Shown piece by piece: positions 54,676-63,415 of a DNA stretch of 64,000 nt. A program made the position numbers and the translations under genes. The stretch comes from Pseudomonas sp. W4I3. Lineage in GTDB: Bacteria > Pseudomonadota > Gammaproteobacteria > Pseudomonadales > Pseudomonadaceae. Position 1 is the stretch's first letter. Every line of letters begins with the position of its first letter. The notes beneath the pieces were generated by a model that was not told where the DNA came from, made no database searches, and saw nothing but the letters and a program-made list of their open reading frames with translations. The DNA is taken from positions 1,511,501 to 1,575,500 of the forward strand of contig NZ_JAUSXS010000001.1 in NCBI RefSeq assembly GCF_030816195.1, in the 5' to 3' direction.

Positions 54676-55572
54676 TTATTGATTGATCGGATGCTGGCGC
54701 AGGAAATCTGCGGCAACAGCGGATGGGCTTTCATGGTCGACATCGACCCGCGCATTCAGCTGGCGCATGGTTTCGTCATCGAACAGCGCGGCCAGCGGCT
54801 TGAGCTCGGCAGCCAGTTGCGGGTGCTGGTCGAGGTATTCCTGGCGGATCACCGGGGCGGCGGTGTAGTCCGGGAAGTAGTGCTTGTCGTCTTCCAGCAA
54901 CTTCAACTTGAAGGCGTTCAGGCGACCGTCGGTGGTGTAGACCAAACCGGCAAACACTTGGCCATTGCGCAGCGCGGTGTAGACCAGCCCGGCGTCCATC
55001 TGCCGAGTGTTGTTGCGCGTGAGGTTCATGTCATACAGCTTGACCATGCCCGCCAGGCCGTCGGAACGGTTGGCGAACTCGGTGTCCAGGGCGACCAGGC
55101 GATGTTCCTGGGTATCGGCGGCCATGGCGCGGGTGAGGTCACTGATGCTGTTGATCTCGGGATGTTCCTGCGCGACTTTCTCCGGCAACGCCAGGGCGTA
55201 GGTGTTGCTGAAGCGCGACGGCGACAGCCAGACCAGGCCTTTTTTCGCGTCGAGTTCCTTCACCCGTGCGTAGGACTGTGCGCTGTCGAGTTTCTCGTCG
55301 ATGTGGTTGTACGCCACCAGCGACACGCCGGTGTATTCCCAGATCAGGTCCAGCTGACCGCTTTCCTGAGCGCTGCGCGCCAGGTTACTGCCCAGGCCAC
55401 CGGTCACCTGGGCGTCGTAGCCCTTGGTGCGCAGGTACTGGGAGGTGATTTCGGCCAGCAGGGTCTGTTCGGTGAACACCCGGGCGCCGATGCGGATCAG
55501 CGGTTTTTCAGCGGCTTGCGCAATACCTGCAAACAGCAGGACGCAGCCTAGTATCAAGCTCAATTTTTTCAT
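54676..55572 (-). CDS. osmoprotectant substrate-binding protein (OsmF/YehZ-like)
   Basis: 298-residue periplasmic binding protein with a signal peptide (LSLILGCVLLFAGIAQA, cleaved after AQA) and the OpuAC/QAT domain: IRIGARVFTEQTLLAEI, GYDAQVTGGLGSNLARSAQ and WEYTGVSLVAY. Likely ligands are quaternary amines such as betaine or choline; which one cannot be told from the sequence. Confidence 0.9.
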   Translation of the reverse strand: MKKLSLILGCVLLFAGIAQAAEKPLIRIGARVFTEQTLLAEITSQYLRTKGYDAQVTGGLGSNLARSAQESGQLDLIWEYTGVSLVAYNHIDEKLDSAQSYARVKELDAKKGLVWLSPSRFSNTYALALPEKVAQEHPEINSISDLTRAMAADTQEHRLVALDTEFANRSDGLAGMVKLYDMNLTRNNTRQMDAGLVYTALRNGQVFAGLVYTTDGRLNAFKLKLLEDDKHYFPDYTAAPVIRQEYLDQHPQLAAELKPLAALFDDETMRQLNARVDVDHESPSAVAADFLRQHPINQ

Positions 55573-55591
55573 GTCGATTCCTTACCAGGCC

Positions 55592-56308
55592 TTAAGACGG
55601 GCGCAACCCACGTTCCAGCCAGAGGCGGCTGGCCAGGGTGACCAGGCCATCGAGCAGCAGTGCCAGCAGCGCGGTGCACGCGGCGCCGAGCAGCAGTTGC
55701 GGCTGGTTGTTCAGGGCGATGCCGGGGAAGATCAGGCTGCCGAGGCTGTTGGCGCCGATCAGGAATGCCAGCGGTGCGGTACCGACGTTGATCGCCAGCG
55801 CCACACGCACGCCACCGATAATGATCGGCACGGCGTTGGGCAATTCCACGCGAAACAGCACCTGGCGCGGCGTCATGCCAATGCCGGTAGCGGCTTCCTT
55901 GAGTGAGCCCTGCACATTTTTCAGGCCCTCGTAGGTGTTACGCACAATGGGCAGGAGGGAGGCGAGGAACAGCGCGAAAATCGCCGGGCCGCTGCCGATG
56001 CCGAGGACGCCGAGGGCGATGGCCAGTACGGCCAGGGGAGGGACGGTGTTGCCGATGTTGAAGATCTGCATGAAACGTTCTGCGCGCCCGACCATGTTCG
56101 GGCGGCTGAGCAGGATGCCAGCGGGGAGGCCCACAATCAGGGCGGCCAGCATGGACACTAAAACCAGAATCAGATGAGCTTGCAGGTAAAACAACAAATC
56201 GTCGCGGTACAGTTCGATCGTGTTGATGCCGATCCAGTGGACCAGCAGGGCCAGGAGCGCGACGACAACCGCGCCTCCTATCAGCCCTTTGCCATAGCGA
56301 ATAGCCAC
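55592..56308 (-). CDS. osmoprotectant ABC transporter permease 2
   Basis: Second permease of the operon (238 residues), with the EAA loop LKEAATGIGMTPRQVLFRVELP (in part). GTG at 56308 is chosen because AAAAAGGAG lies 7 nt upstream; the ATG at 56344 would add a charged, unrelated stretch. First gene of the operon permease-binding protein-permease-ATPase. Confidence 0.88.
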   Translation of the reverse strand: MAIRYGKGLIGGAVVVALLALLVHWIGINTIELYRDDLLFYLQAHLILVLVSMLAALIVGLPAGILLSRPNMVGRAERFMQIFNIGNTVPPLAVLAIALGVLGIGSGPAIFALFLASLLPIVRNTYEGLKNVQGSLKEAATGIGMTPRQVLFRVELPNAVPIIIGGVRVALAINVGTAPLAFLIGANSLGSLIFPGIALNNQPQLLLGAACTALLALLLDGLVTLASRLWLERGLRPS

Positions 56309-56514
56309 AGGCGGACTCCTTTTTTCTTTTGTCGGCGAACACATTTCCGAGCGGCAATGCCATTCCTGGCTGTCGGCAATGAGTTCGCGAAAAGCAGCTC
56401 GCCGATACTGGCAATGCAGTATGCGATCGAGCCATGAGCGCAGCCTCGTCAGGCTAACTTGCTGATTTTTCAGCCCCTGTTCCGAGTGCGTTAGCAGGGG
56501 AGTGGACGTCTCGA

Positions 56515-56528
56515 CCTTTTAAAAGGTT
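56515..56528. promoter_or_regulatory. perfect 14-bp palindrome, possible operator
   Basis: ACCTTTTAAAAGGT, between the divergent opu operon and prfC; no regulator can be assigned. Confidence 0.35.
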
Positions 56529-56594
56529 CCACACTTGGCACCATTTAGCCACCCCTAATCGGGTGAACGGTGGTCCGGCGCCTGGGGTTTGCGC

Positions 56595-56600
56595 TATACT
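56595..56600 (+). promoter_or_regulatory. candidate -10 box of prfC
   Basis: TATACT 38 nt before the prfC ATG; no good -35 box at 16-18 nt. Confidence 0.3.
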
Positions 56601-56638
56601 CGCCGCCCTTTTTTGACTCACCTGCCAGGCGATTTCCC

Positions 56639-58222
56639 ATGACCCACCAGGCCGCCGAAGTCGCGAAACGCCGCACTTTCGCCATTATTTCCCACCCCGA
56701 TGCCGGTAAAACCACCATCACCGAAAAGCTCCTGCTGATGGGCAAGGCAATCGCGGTGGCCGGCACGGTGAAGTCCCGCAAATCCGACCGCCATGCCACG
56801 TCCGACTGGATGGAGATGGAGAAGCAACGGGGTATTTCCATTACCACGTCGGTCATGCAGTTCCCGTATCGCGACCACATGATCAACCTGCTCGACACCC
56901 CGGGCCACGAAGACTTTTCCGAAGACACCTACCGCACCCTCACCGCGGTGGACTCGGCGTTGATGGTCCTGGACGGCGGTAAAGGCGTCGAGCCACGCAC
57001 CATCGCGCTGATGGACGTGTGCCGTCTGCGCGACACGCCGATTGTCAGCTTCATCAACAAACTCGACCGCGATATCCGCGACCCCATCGAGCTGCTGGAT
57101 GAAATCGAAGCCGTCCTGAAGATCAAGGCCGCGCCGATCACCTGGCCGATTGGCTGCTACCGTGATTTCAAGGGCGTGTACCACCTGGCCGATGACTACA
57201 TCATTGTCTACACCGCCGGCCACGGCCATGAACGCACCGATGTGAAAATCATCGAGAAGCTCGACTCCGACGAAGCGCGTGCGCACCTGGGCGACGAGTA
57301 CGACCGTTTTGTCGATCAGCTGGAACTGGTGCAGGGCGCCTGTCATGAGTTCAATCAGCAGGAATTCCTCGACGGCCAATTGACCCCGGTGTTCTTCGGG
57401 ACGGCCTTGGGCAACTTCGGTGTCGACCATGTGCTCGACGCCGTCGTGAACTGGGCGCCAAAGCCCCTTGCCCGCGTTGCCAACGAGCGCACCGTGGAAC
57501 CGGTCGAAGAGAAATTCACCGGCTTTGTGTTCAAGATCCAGGCGAACATGGACCCCAAGCACCGCGACCGCATCGCCTTCATGCGTATCTGCTCAGGCCG
57601 TTACGAAAAAGGCATGAAGATGCGCCACGTGCGCACCGGCAAGGACGTGCGCATCGGCGATGCCCTGACGTTCTTCTCCTCCGAGCGTGAACAGCTCGAA
57701 GAAGCCTACGCCGGCGACATCATCGGCCTGCACAACCACGGCACCATCCAGATCGGCGACACCTTCACCGAAGGCGAAGCGCTGGGCTTCACCGGTATCC
57801 CGCACTTCGCCCCGGAACTGTTCCGCCGAGTACGCCTGCGCGACCCGCTCAAATCCAAGCAACTGCGCCAGGGCTTGCAGCAATTGGCGGAAGAGGGCGC
57901 CACCCAGGTGTTCTTCCCCGAGCGCAGCAACGACATCATCCTCGGCGCCGTGGGTGTGCTGCAGTTCGACGTGGTCGCCAGCCGCTTGAAGGAAGAATAC
58001 AAAGTGGAGTGCTCCTACGAGCCGATCACCGTGTATTCGGCGCGCTGGATCGATTGCAGCGACAAGAAGAAGTTGGAAGAGTTTTCCAATAAAGCCGTGG
58101 AAAACCTGGCGATCGACGGCGGTGGCCATCTGACCTACCTGGCCCCGACGCGGGTCAACCTGGCGCTGATGGAAGAGCGCTGGCCGGATGTGAAATTCCG
58201 GGCGACGCGTGAGCACCATTAA
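56639..58222 (+). CDS. prfC: peptide chain release factor 3
   Basis: GTPase that recycles RF1/RF2 after termination. G1 motif SHPDAGKTT near residue 20, G2/G3 in RGISITTSV and [15 protein letters not shown]4 NKLDRD; then domains II and III (e.g. [20 protein letters not shown]). 527 residues, normal. Start at [12 protein letters not shown], as in E. coli family members; a longer frame to 56570 lacks support. Confidence 0.96.
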   Translation: MTHQAAEVAKRRTFAIISHPDAGKTTITEKLLLMGKAIAVAGTVKSRKSDRHATSDWMEMEKQRGISITTSVMQFPYRDHMINLLDTPGHEDFSEDTYRTLTAVDSALMVLDGGKGVEPRTIALMDVCRLRDTPIVSFINKLDRDIRDPIELLDEIEAVLKIKAAPITWPIGCYRDFKGVYHLADDYIIVYTAGHGHERTDVKIIEKLDSDEARAHLGDEYDRFVDQLELVQGACHEFNQQEFLDGQLTPVFFGTALGNFGVDHVLDAVVNWAPKPLARVANERTVEPVEEKFTGFVFKIQANMDPKHRDRIAFMRICSGRYEKGMKMRHVRTGKDVRIGDALTFFSSEREQLEEAYAGDIIGLHNHGTIQIGDTFTEGEALGFTGIPHFAPELFRRVRLRDPLKSKQLRQGLQQLAEEGATQVFFPERSNDIILGAVGVLQFDVVASRLKEEYKVECSYEPITVYSARWIDCSDKKKLEEFSNKAVENLAIDGGGHLTYLAPTRVNLALMEERWPDVKFRATREHH

Positions 58223-58240
58223 GCGCTGAGCGGTAAAGAA

Positions 58241-58273
58241 GAGGGCGAAGCTGTCATGGCTTCGCCCTTTTTC
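58241..58273 (+). terminator. intrinsic terminator after prfC
   Basis: GGGCGAAGC / GCTTCGCCC with a 7-nt loop, then TTTTTTC. Confidence 0.92.
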
Positions 58274-58293
58274 ATGCCCGCTGCAGTCCCAAA

Positions 58294-58435
58294 TGTGGGA
58301 GGGGGCTCAATGTAGGAGCGAGCTTGCTCGCGAAAAACGTCCAGGCAACGCGTTCATTCTGGATAAACGCGGGGGCCCTGAGTTCTTCGCGAGCAAGCTC
58401 GCTCCTACATTATTGAGGGCTTGCCCCTCCCGCAT
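58294..58435. repeat. composite repeat: one REP-doublet nested in another
   Basis: Outer arms TGTGGGAGGGGGCTC and GGGCTTGCCCCTCCCGCA belong to one family; inside, at 58311-58409, lies a complete repeat of the TGTAGGAGCGAGC family. The outer centre normally seen in intact copies is absent. Confidence 0.85.
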
Positions 58436-58476
58436 TTGATCTTCATAACGCCATGAATTGGCGAGAACTCCGCTTC

Positions 58477-58504
58477 GGGTCTAGCGTTTACCCACCGACC
58501 GTAA
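58477..58504 (+). promoter_or_regulatory. upstream motif copy 1
   Basis: GGGTCTAGCGTTTACCC...CGACCGTAA, repeated in similar form at 58784-58812 before the next small gene. Could be a shared promoter element. Confidence 0.35.
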
Positions 58505-58515
58505 AGGAGACTACC

Positions 58516-58761
58516 GTGCGAAACGCTCAAAGTGCCATCATCCTGGTGTTGCTGGCCGCCCTGGGGCTGACAAGCTTTCCGGCATGGGCCGACGCCGGAG
58601 CGCCCCAGTGGAAAGACACCGGCCCGGTCACCAAGAGAAAGCAGAACGAGGTCAATTCTGGCAGCTGGCAACCGCAGCCTCAGCCCACAGACGTCAAAGA
58701 CCCGGAAAACCCCATCAACGAAGGGGAAGACAGTGTGACCTTCGACGACGGCGAAACCTGA
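58516..58761 (+). CDS. small secreted protein of unknown function
   Basis: 81 residues from GTG 58516, chosen because AAAGGAG lies 7 nt upstream. A clear signal peptide (AIILVLLAALGLTSFPAWA, cleaved after AWA) precedes a short hydrophilic mature part of about 58 residues with Pro-rich (WQPQPQPTDVKDPENP) and acidic (EGEDSVTFDDGE) segments; no cysteines. Predicted periplasmic or extracellular and disordered. No family recognised. Confidence 0.65.
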   Translation: MRNAQSAIILVLLAALGLTSFPAWADAGAPQWKDTGPVTKRKQNEVNSGSWQPQPQPTDVKDPENPINEGEDSVTFDDGET

Positions 58762-58783
58762 TATCTGGCGCGAATCGGGCATT

Positions 58784-58812
58784 GGGACTAGCTTTTATCC
58801 TGGCGACGGTAA
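58784..58812 (+). promoter_or_regulatory. upstream motif copy 2
   Basis: GGGACTAGCTTTTATCC...CGACGGTAA, similar to copy 1 with one gap. Confidence 0.35.
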
Positions 58813-58855
58813 CCGCTGTCGCGCGGGTTCACCTACTGACTGGATGGAATCGACC

Positions 58856-59113
58856 ATGAGCATTTTTCAGCGCGGGGTGTTGTTGATCAAGGTACTGGTG
58901 CTGCTGTCGTTGGGGATGTCGACGGCCTGGGCGCATAACCCGGCGCAGGGTGGGGCTGCGTTGCAGGGGGCTCAGAGCATGGATTTGCAGTTGGCCAAGT
59001 CTGAAGCCGAGCCTGGCGATCAGGGTCAGGGCGGCAGCGAAGATGACGATGACTCGACGACCGACGAGCCGGACAGCGACAATCCGGACGATGAAGGCGA
59101 CAGCCAGACATAA
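58856..59113 (+). CDS. small secreted acidic protein of unknown function
   Basis: 85 residues. Signal peptide (GVLLIKVLVLLSLGMSTAWA), then a mature region that becomes strongly acidic (GGSEDDDDSTTDEPDSDN and so on), so likely disordered and perhaps cation-binding. An ATG at 58844 is an alternative start. Like its neighbour it has no recognised family and lies after a repeat; similar organisation and similar upstream motif suggest the two are functionally linked. Confidence 0.6.
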   Translation: MSIFQRGVLLIKVLVLLSLGMSTAWAHNPAQGGAALQGAQSMDLQLAKSEAEPGDQGQGGSEDDDDSTTDEPDSDNPDDEGDSQT

Positions 59114-59201
59114 ATCGTGCGCAAAAAAGAAGCCCCTCCCGCCCGGCTGATGCGCAACCTGGCGGGAAGGGCTGTAGAACTCATTTACACCGCAGGCCCC
59201 C

Positions 59202-59289
59202 TGTAGGAGCGAGCTTGCTCGCGAAGAACGCACGGGCAACGCGTAAAACCGGATGCCTGCGTTTTCGTTGACGCTTTTCGCGAGCAAGC
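59202..59289. repeat. left part of a second IS-interrupted REP-doublet
   Basis: TGTAGGAGCGAGCTTGCTCG arm, centre, and CGCGAGCAAGC of the right arm, cut at 59289 by the IS3-family element. The remainder is at 60513-60525. Confidence 0.93.
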
Positions 59290-59346
59290 TGTTGTGGCTC
59301 AATATTTATGGACCATGATGTAGGAGTATCAACCTAAGGAAGCGTC

Positions 59347-59643
59347 ATGGGATTTCGGATCGTTACAGCCGAAGAAAAAGCCGAAGCGATTCGTCTGGTC
59401 GTTGAGTTGAACTACTCAGTGCCTAAGGCGTGCGAGCAAACGGGTGTGGGGCCGACGGCGCTGCGACGCTGGGTTTCGCGATGGCGCAAGGAGCAGGTAG
59501 GAGCAGCGCAAACGACGCGTCCTCAGGATCAGGATCTGATTGATTCGCTGCAGGCCAGGTTGGCGTTGCTGGAAGCCGAGAACGATGTCCTAAAAAAGCA
59601 GTTGCCCTCTCATCTAAAGGTGCTGTTTGGCCGAAGAAAATGA
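59347..59643 (+). CDS. IS3-family OrfA
   Basis: 98-residue helix-turn-helix protein (EAIRLVVELNYSVPKACEQTG; GPTALRRWVSRWRKEQ) with a C-terminal leucine-zipper-like stretch (LQARLALLEAENDVLKKQL). Near its end, A_AAA_AAG at 59592-59598 sits in the correct phase for a programmed -1 shift into the orfB frame, giving the OrfAB transposase. Intact. Confidence 0.92.
   Translation: MGFRIVTAEEKAEAIRLVVELNYSVPKACEQTGVGPTALRRWVSRWRKEQVGAAQTTRPQDQDLIDSLQARLALLEAENDVLKKQLPSHLKVLFGRRK
59592..59598 (+). promoter_or_regulatory. programmed -1 frameshift site of the IS3 element
   Basis: Slippery heptamer A AAA AAG in the orfA frame, the most efficient bacterial -1 signal; orfB lies in the -1 frame and is open back through this point. 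Confidence 0.85.
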
Positions 59644-60473
59644 TTGAGGGCGCCACAAAAAAGCTGTCGGTGCGACGTCTATGCCGCTTGCTGGGCGTGC
59701 CTCGCAGCAGCTATTACGCGATGCGCCAGCCCAAACCTGAGCGCAGAATTGAGCCCCAACTGGAAAAGAAAATCCGGCTATTACACCGAGAGCATCGCGG
59801 AGCGCTGGGCAGTCGTGGGTTTACAAAAGTCCTGAAAACACAGGGCGTAGTGGTCGGGCGCCATCGTATGCGCAGCTTGATGAAGAGTTTGGGCCTGGTG
59901 AGACGTCGGGCCCAGTATGCGCACTATCGGCGAGCCACCAAAGTGTCCAACATCGCGCCCAATGTACTGGAGCGACGCTTTAATCCGGAACAACCCAACA
60001 CGTTCTGGGCGGGAGATATTACCTATATCCGTGTCGGTGGCAGTTGGTTGTATCTAGCCATTGTGATGGATCTTTTTTCGCGCAGAATCGTTGGTTGGGC
60101 ATTTTCAAGGACGGCTGATACCGAGCTTTCATTGCAGGCTTTACGACTTGCTGTGGGGCTGCGTCGACCTTCCTCCGAGCTGGTGTTTCACTCGGACCAG
60201 GGATGCCAATACACAGCTGAGCGCTTCGTCAGCTACTTGGCTGAAAAGCAGATCGTGCAGAGCATGAGTCGGCGCGGGAACTGTTGGGACAATGCGGTTG
60301 TGGAGCGCTATTTCAGATCGCAAAAACACGATTGGTCACCTGAAAATGGTTACTCAACTCACTTCGAAGCAGAGCGGGACGTGATGGACTTCATTGCTCA
60401 TTACAACCATCGACGCTGTCACTCTGCCTCGAACAACCTGCCGCCAGCCATTTTTGAAAAGCTGGCGGCCTAA
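59640..60473 (+). CDS. IS3-family OrfB (DDE catalytic part of the transposase)
   Basis: 277 residues from an ATG overlapping the orfA stop (ATGA). HTH_21 region (RRLCRLLGVPRSSYYAM) and the rve integrase core: Asp in WAGDITYI, Asp in HSDQGCQY and Glu in NAVVERYFRSQKHD (DDE spacing normal). It is normally produced as an OrfAB fusion by the shift at 59592. Intact, so the element may be active. Confidence 0.93.
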   Translation: MIEGATKKLSVRRLCRLLGVPRSSYYAMRQPKPERRIEPQLEKKIRLLHREHRGALGSRGFTKVLKTQGVVVGRHRMRSLMKSLGLVRRRAQYAHYRRATKVSNIAPNVLERRFNPEQPNTFWAGDITYIRVGGSWLYLAIVMDLFSRRIVGWAFSRTADTELSLQALRLAVGLRRPSSELVFHSDQGCQYTAERFVSYLAEKQIVQSMSRRGNCWDNAVVERYFRSQKHDWSPENGYSTHFEAERDVMDFIAHYNHRRCHSASNNLPPAIFEKLAA

Positions 60474-60512
60474 TACTCCTACAGAATGGTCCAAAAAAAC
60501 TGGACCGCTACA

Positions 60513-60525
60513 AGCACGCTCCTAC
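60513..60525. repeat. right end of the IS-interrupted REP-doublet
   Basis: AGCACGCTCCTACA completes, with 59202-59289, a repeat of the TGTAGGAGCGAGC family. Confidence 0.88.
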
Positions 60526-60543
60526 AGGGGCAATCGTCTCGCC

Positions 60544-61515
60544 TCAGGCGACGAATTGCTCCGCGTAGTGGCAAGCCACCTGGCGGTTATCCAGCGGCCG
60601 CAACAGCGGCTCCTCGGTGCTGCAGCGTGCCGTTGCATACGGGCAACGCTTGTGGAAAGCACAGCCAGACGGCGGGTTCAGCGGGTTGGGCAGCTCGCCG
60701 ACGATCTTGATCTTCGGCTTGTTCGGGTCCGGGTGGATGGTCGGGGTCGCCGATAGCAGCGCCTGGGTGTACGGGTGCAGGGGGCGAGCGTAGATGTCTT
60801 CCTTGGGGCCCACTTCTACCGGGCGCCCGAGGTACATCACCATCACGTCGTCGGCAACGTGTTGCACCACCGCCAGGTTGTGGGAGATGAACACGTAGGC
60901 GGTGTTGAATTCCTGCTGCAGGTCCATGAACAGGTTGAGCACCTGGGCCTGAATCGACACGTCCAGCGCCGAGGTCGGTTCATCCGCCACCAGCACTTTG
61001 GGTTGCAGCATCATCGCCCGCGCCAGGGCGATACGCTGGCGCTGGCCACCGGAGAACATGTGCGGGTAGCGCTGATAGTGCTCGGGGCGCAGGCCCACTT
61101 GCTTCATCATTGCCTGCACTTTCTCGCGGCGTTCGGCGGCGGACAGGTTGGTGTTGATCAACAGCGGCTCGCCGAGTTGGTCACCGACCTTCTGCCGTGG
61201 GTTCAATGAAGCGTACGGGCTCTGGAACACCATCTGCACGTCTTTGCGCAATTGCTTGCGCTGGGCCTTGTCGGCGCCGGCCACTTCCTGGCCGGCGATT
61301 TTCAGGGAGCCTGAAGACGGTTCTTCGATCAGCGTCAGGGCACGGGCCAGGGTGGACTTGCCGCAACCCGACTCGCCCACAACAGCGAGGGTCTTGCCGG
61401 CTTCCAGTTCGAAGGACACACCATTGAGGGCACGCACGGTGGCGTGGCCCTTGAACAGGCCACGGGACACTTCGTAGTGACGGGTCAGGTCGCGGGCGGT
61501 AAGAACGACGGCCAT
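60544..61515 (-). CDS. dppF: dipeptide ABC transporter ATP-binding protein DppF
   Basis: One of two ATPases of a dipeptide importer. Walker A GESGCGKST (near residue 46), signature FSGGQRQRIALARAM (near 155), Walker B VLVADEPTSALDVS, and the C-terminal oligopeptide-transporter region with Cys residues (GCAFHKRCPYATARC) that may hold an iron-sulfur cluster. 323 residues. Its start overlaps the dppD stop by one base. Confidence 0.93.
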   Translation of the reverse strand: MAVVLTARDLTRHYEVSRGLFKGHATVRALNGVSFELEAGKTLAVVGESGCGKSTLARALTLIEEPSSGSLKIAGQEVAGADKAQRKQLRKDVQMVFQSPYASLNPRQKVGDQLGEPLLINTNLSAAERREKVQAMMKQVGLRPEHYQRYPHMFSGGQRQRIALARAMMLQPKVLVADEPTSALDVSIQAQVLNLFMDLQQEFNTAYVFISHNLAVVQHVADDVMVMYLGRPVEVGPKEDIYARPLHPYTQALLSATPTIHPDPNKPKIKIVGELPNPLNPPSGCAFHKRCPYATARCSTEEPLLRPLDNRQVACHYAEQFVA

Positions 61516-62483
61516 TACGCCACCTCCTGGTTCAAGGGGTAGAAGCAGCGCGCAAGGCTGTTGGTTTTCGGATCAAGACCGGGACGCTGGGTGCGGCAGT
61601 TGTCTTGCACGTACGGGCAGCGCGGCGACAGCAGGCAACCTTGCGGGCGGTCATAGCGGCCCGGCACGATGCCCGGCAGCGTGGCCAGCCGCGTGGCGCC
61701 CAGGCTGTGTTCCGGAATCGCCTTGAGCAGCGCTTCGCTGTAAGGGTGCGCCGGAATGTCGAACAGTTGTGGCACCTGGCCCACTTCCACGGCTTGGCCG
61801 GCGTACATCACGCAGACGCGCTGGGCGGTTTCAGCCACCACCGCGAGGTCGTGAGTGATCAGCACCAGGCCCATGTTCTGTTCTTTCTGCAAGGCCAGCA
61901 GCAGTTCCATGATCTGCGCCTGGATGGTTACGTCCAGGGCAGTGGTCGGTTCGTCGGCGATCAGCAGTTTCGGCTCGCCGGCAATCGCCATGGCAATTGC
62001 CACGCGCTGGCTCATACCGCCGGACAGCTGGTGCGGGTAGGCATCCATACGGCTGGCGGCGCCAGGGATTTCCACCTTTTCCAGCAGTTCGATGGCGCGC
62101 TTGCGTGCTTGCTTGCCGGACATTTTCAGGTGCAGGCGCAGCACTTCTTCGATCTGGAAACCCACGGTGTAGCTGGGGTTCAGCGCGGTCATCGGGTCCT
62201 GGAATACCATCGCCAGGTCTTTGCCGACGATTTGGCGGCGCTGACGGTTGCTCAGCTTGAGCATGTCCCTGCCGTCAAAGGTCAGCGCATCGGCGGTGAC
62301 GATGCCGGGATGCTCGATCAGGCCCATCAGCGCCATCATGGTCACGGATTTACCCGAGCCCGACTCGCCAACGATCGCCAGCACTTCGCCCTTGTCGACT
62401 GAAATGTCGAGGCCATCGACCACCGGCACGGCGGTCTTGTCGCCGAAGCGAACGTTGAGATTCTTGATTTCTAACAGTGACAT
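61515..62483 (-). CDS. dppD: dipeptide ABC transporter ATP-binding protein DppD
   Basis: Second ATPase of the importer: Walker [10 protein letters not shown], signature [15 protein letters not shown], Walker [15 protein letters not shown] and the C-terminal [15 protein letters not shown] motif. 322 residues from [11 protein letters not shown]; twenty in-frame codons upstream run into the dppC end and are not used. Confidence 0.93.
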   Translation of the reverse strand: MSLLEIKNLNVRFGDKTAVPVVDGLDISVDKGEVLAIVGESGSGKSVTMMALMGLIEHPGIVTADALTFDGRDMLKLSNRQRRQIVGKDLAMVFQDPMTALNPSYTVGFQIEEVLRLHLKMSGKQARKRAIELLEKVEIPGAASRMDAYPHQLSGGMSQRVAIAMAIAGEPKLLIADEPTTALDVTIQAQIMELLLALQKEQNMGLVLITHDLAVVAETAQRVCVMYAGQAVEVGQVPQLFDIPAHPYSEALLKAIPEHSLGATRLATLPGIVPGRYDRPQGCLLSPRCPYVQDNCRTQRPGLDPKTNSLARCFYPLNQEVA

Positions 62484-62493
62484 GGGAATCTCC

Positions 62494-63411
62494 TCAGGCG
62501 GCGTTCTTGAGTTTCGGGTCCAGCGCGTCGCGCAGGCCGTCACCCATCAAGTTGATTGCCAGCACGCTGAGCAAAATGGTCAAGCCAGGCAGGCTCACTA
62601 CCCACCAGGCGCGTTCGATGTAGTCGCGGGCCGAAGCCAGCATGGTGCCCCACTCCGGGGTTGGCGGTTGTACGCCAAGGCCGAGGAAGCCCAGCGCCGC
62701 GGCATCGAGAATCGCCGACGAAAAGCTCAAGGTCGCTTGGACGATCAGCGGCGCCATGCAGTTGGGCAGCACGGTAACGAACATCAGGCGCGGCAGGCCG
62801 GCACCGGCCAGGCGCGCAGCGGTCACGTAGTCGCGGTTCAGTTCGCCCATCACCGCGGCGCGGGTCAGACGTACGTAGGACGGCAGCGACACGATGGCGA
62901 TGGCGATCACGGTGTTGATCAGGCCAGGGCCGAGGATCGCGACGATGGCCACAGCCAGCAGCAGCGACGGCAGGGCCAGCATGATGTCCATCAAACGCAT
63001 GATGGTCGGGCCGAGCAAGCGCGGGAAGAACCCGGCGAACAGGCCCAGCAGGATGCCCGGGATCAGCGACATCACCACCGATGACAAACCGATCAGCAGC
63101 GACAGGCGCGAGCCCTGGATCAGGCGCGAGAGCAGATCGCGGCCGAGTTCGTCGGTGCCCAGCAGGAACTGCAGTTGCCCACCTTCCAGCCAGGCCGGAG
63201 GGGTCAGCAGGAAGTCGCGGTACTGCTCGCTGGGGTTATGCGGGGTCACCCACGGGGCGAAGATCGCGCAGAACACGATTACCAGCATGAACAGCAGGCC
63301 GGCAACCGCGCCTTTGTTCTTGGAGAAGGCTTGCCAGAATTCTTTGTACGGGGACGGGTACAGCAGGCTTTGATCGACTGCTGACACTTGAGTAGGTGTG
63401 GTCATGGTCAT
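62494..63411 (-). CDS. dppC: dipeptide ABC transporter permease DppC
   Basis: 305-residue permease with an N-terminal cytoplasmic segment, six predicted helices and the EAA loop ([23 protein letters not shown] in part). ATG 63411 preferred, ATG 63405 two codons later is equally possible. Lies between dppB and dppD. Confidence 0.9.
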   Translation of the reverse strand: MTMTTPTQVSAVDQSLLYPSPYKEFWQAFSKNKGAVAGLLFMLVIVFCAIFAPWVTPHNPSEQYRDFLLTPPAWLEGGQLQFLLGTDELGRDLLSRLIQGSRLSLLIGLSSVVMSLIPGILLGLFAGFFPRLLGPTIMRLMDIMLALPSLLLAVAIVAILGPGLINTVIAIAIVSLPSYVRLTRAAVMGELNRDYVTAARLAGAGLPRLMFVTVLPNCMAPLIVQATLSFSSAILDAAALGFLGLGVQPPTPEWGTMLASARDYIERAWWVVSLPGLTILLSVLAINLMGDGLRDALDPKLKNAA

Positions 63412-63415
63412 GATC

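Larger units (their letters stand above)
56309..56638. other. divergent intergenic region between the opu operon and prfC
   Basis: No gene supported. It contains a 14-bp perfect palindrome ACCTTTTAAAAGGT at 56515-56528, a CCCCTG / CAGGGG inverted repeat at about 56475-56502, and a -10-like TATACT at 56595-56600 before prfC. Confidence 0.6.
59290..60512 (+). mobile_element. IS3-family insertion sequence
   Basis: 1,223 bp. The termini are imperfect inverted repeats of about 42 bp starting TGT and ending ACA, with the shared block TGGACCAT..TGTAGGAGTAT. Flanked by AGC on both sides (59287-59289; 60513-60515), a 3-bp target duplication. It carries orfA and orfB and sits inside a REP-doublet. Confidence 0.94.

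Noticed and set aside
59347-60473. IS3 orfA/orfB read as a broken transposase
   Set aside because: The A_AAA_AAG signal and ATGA overlap are the normal design of the family.
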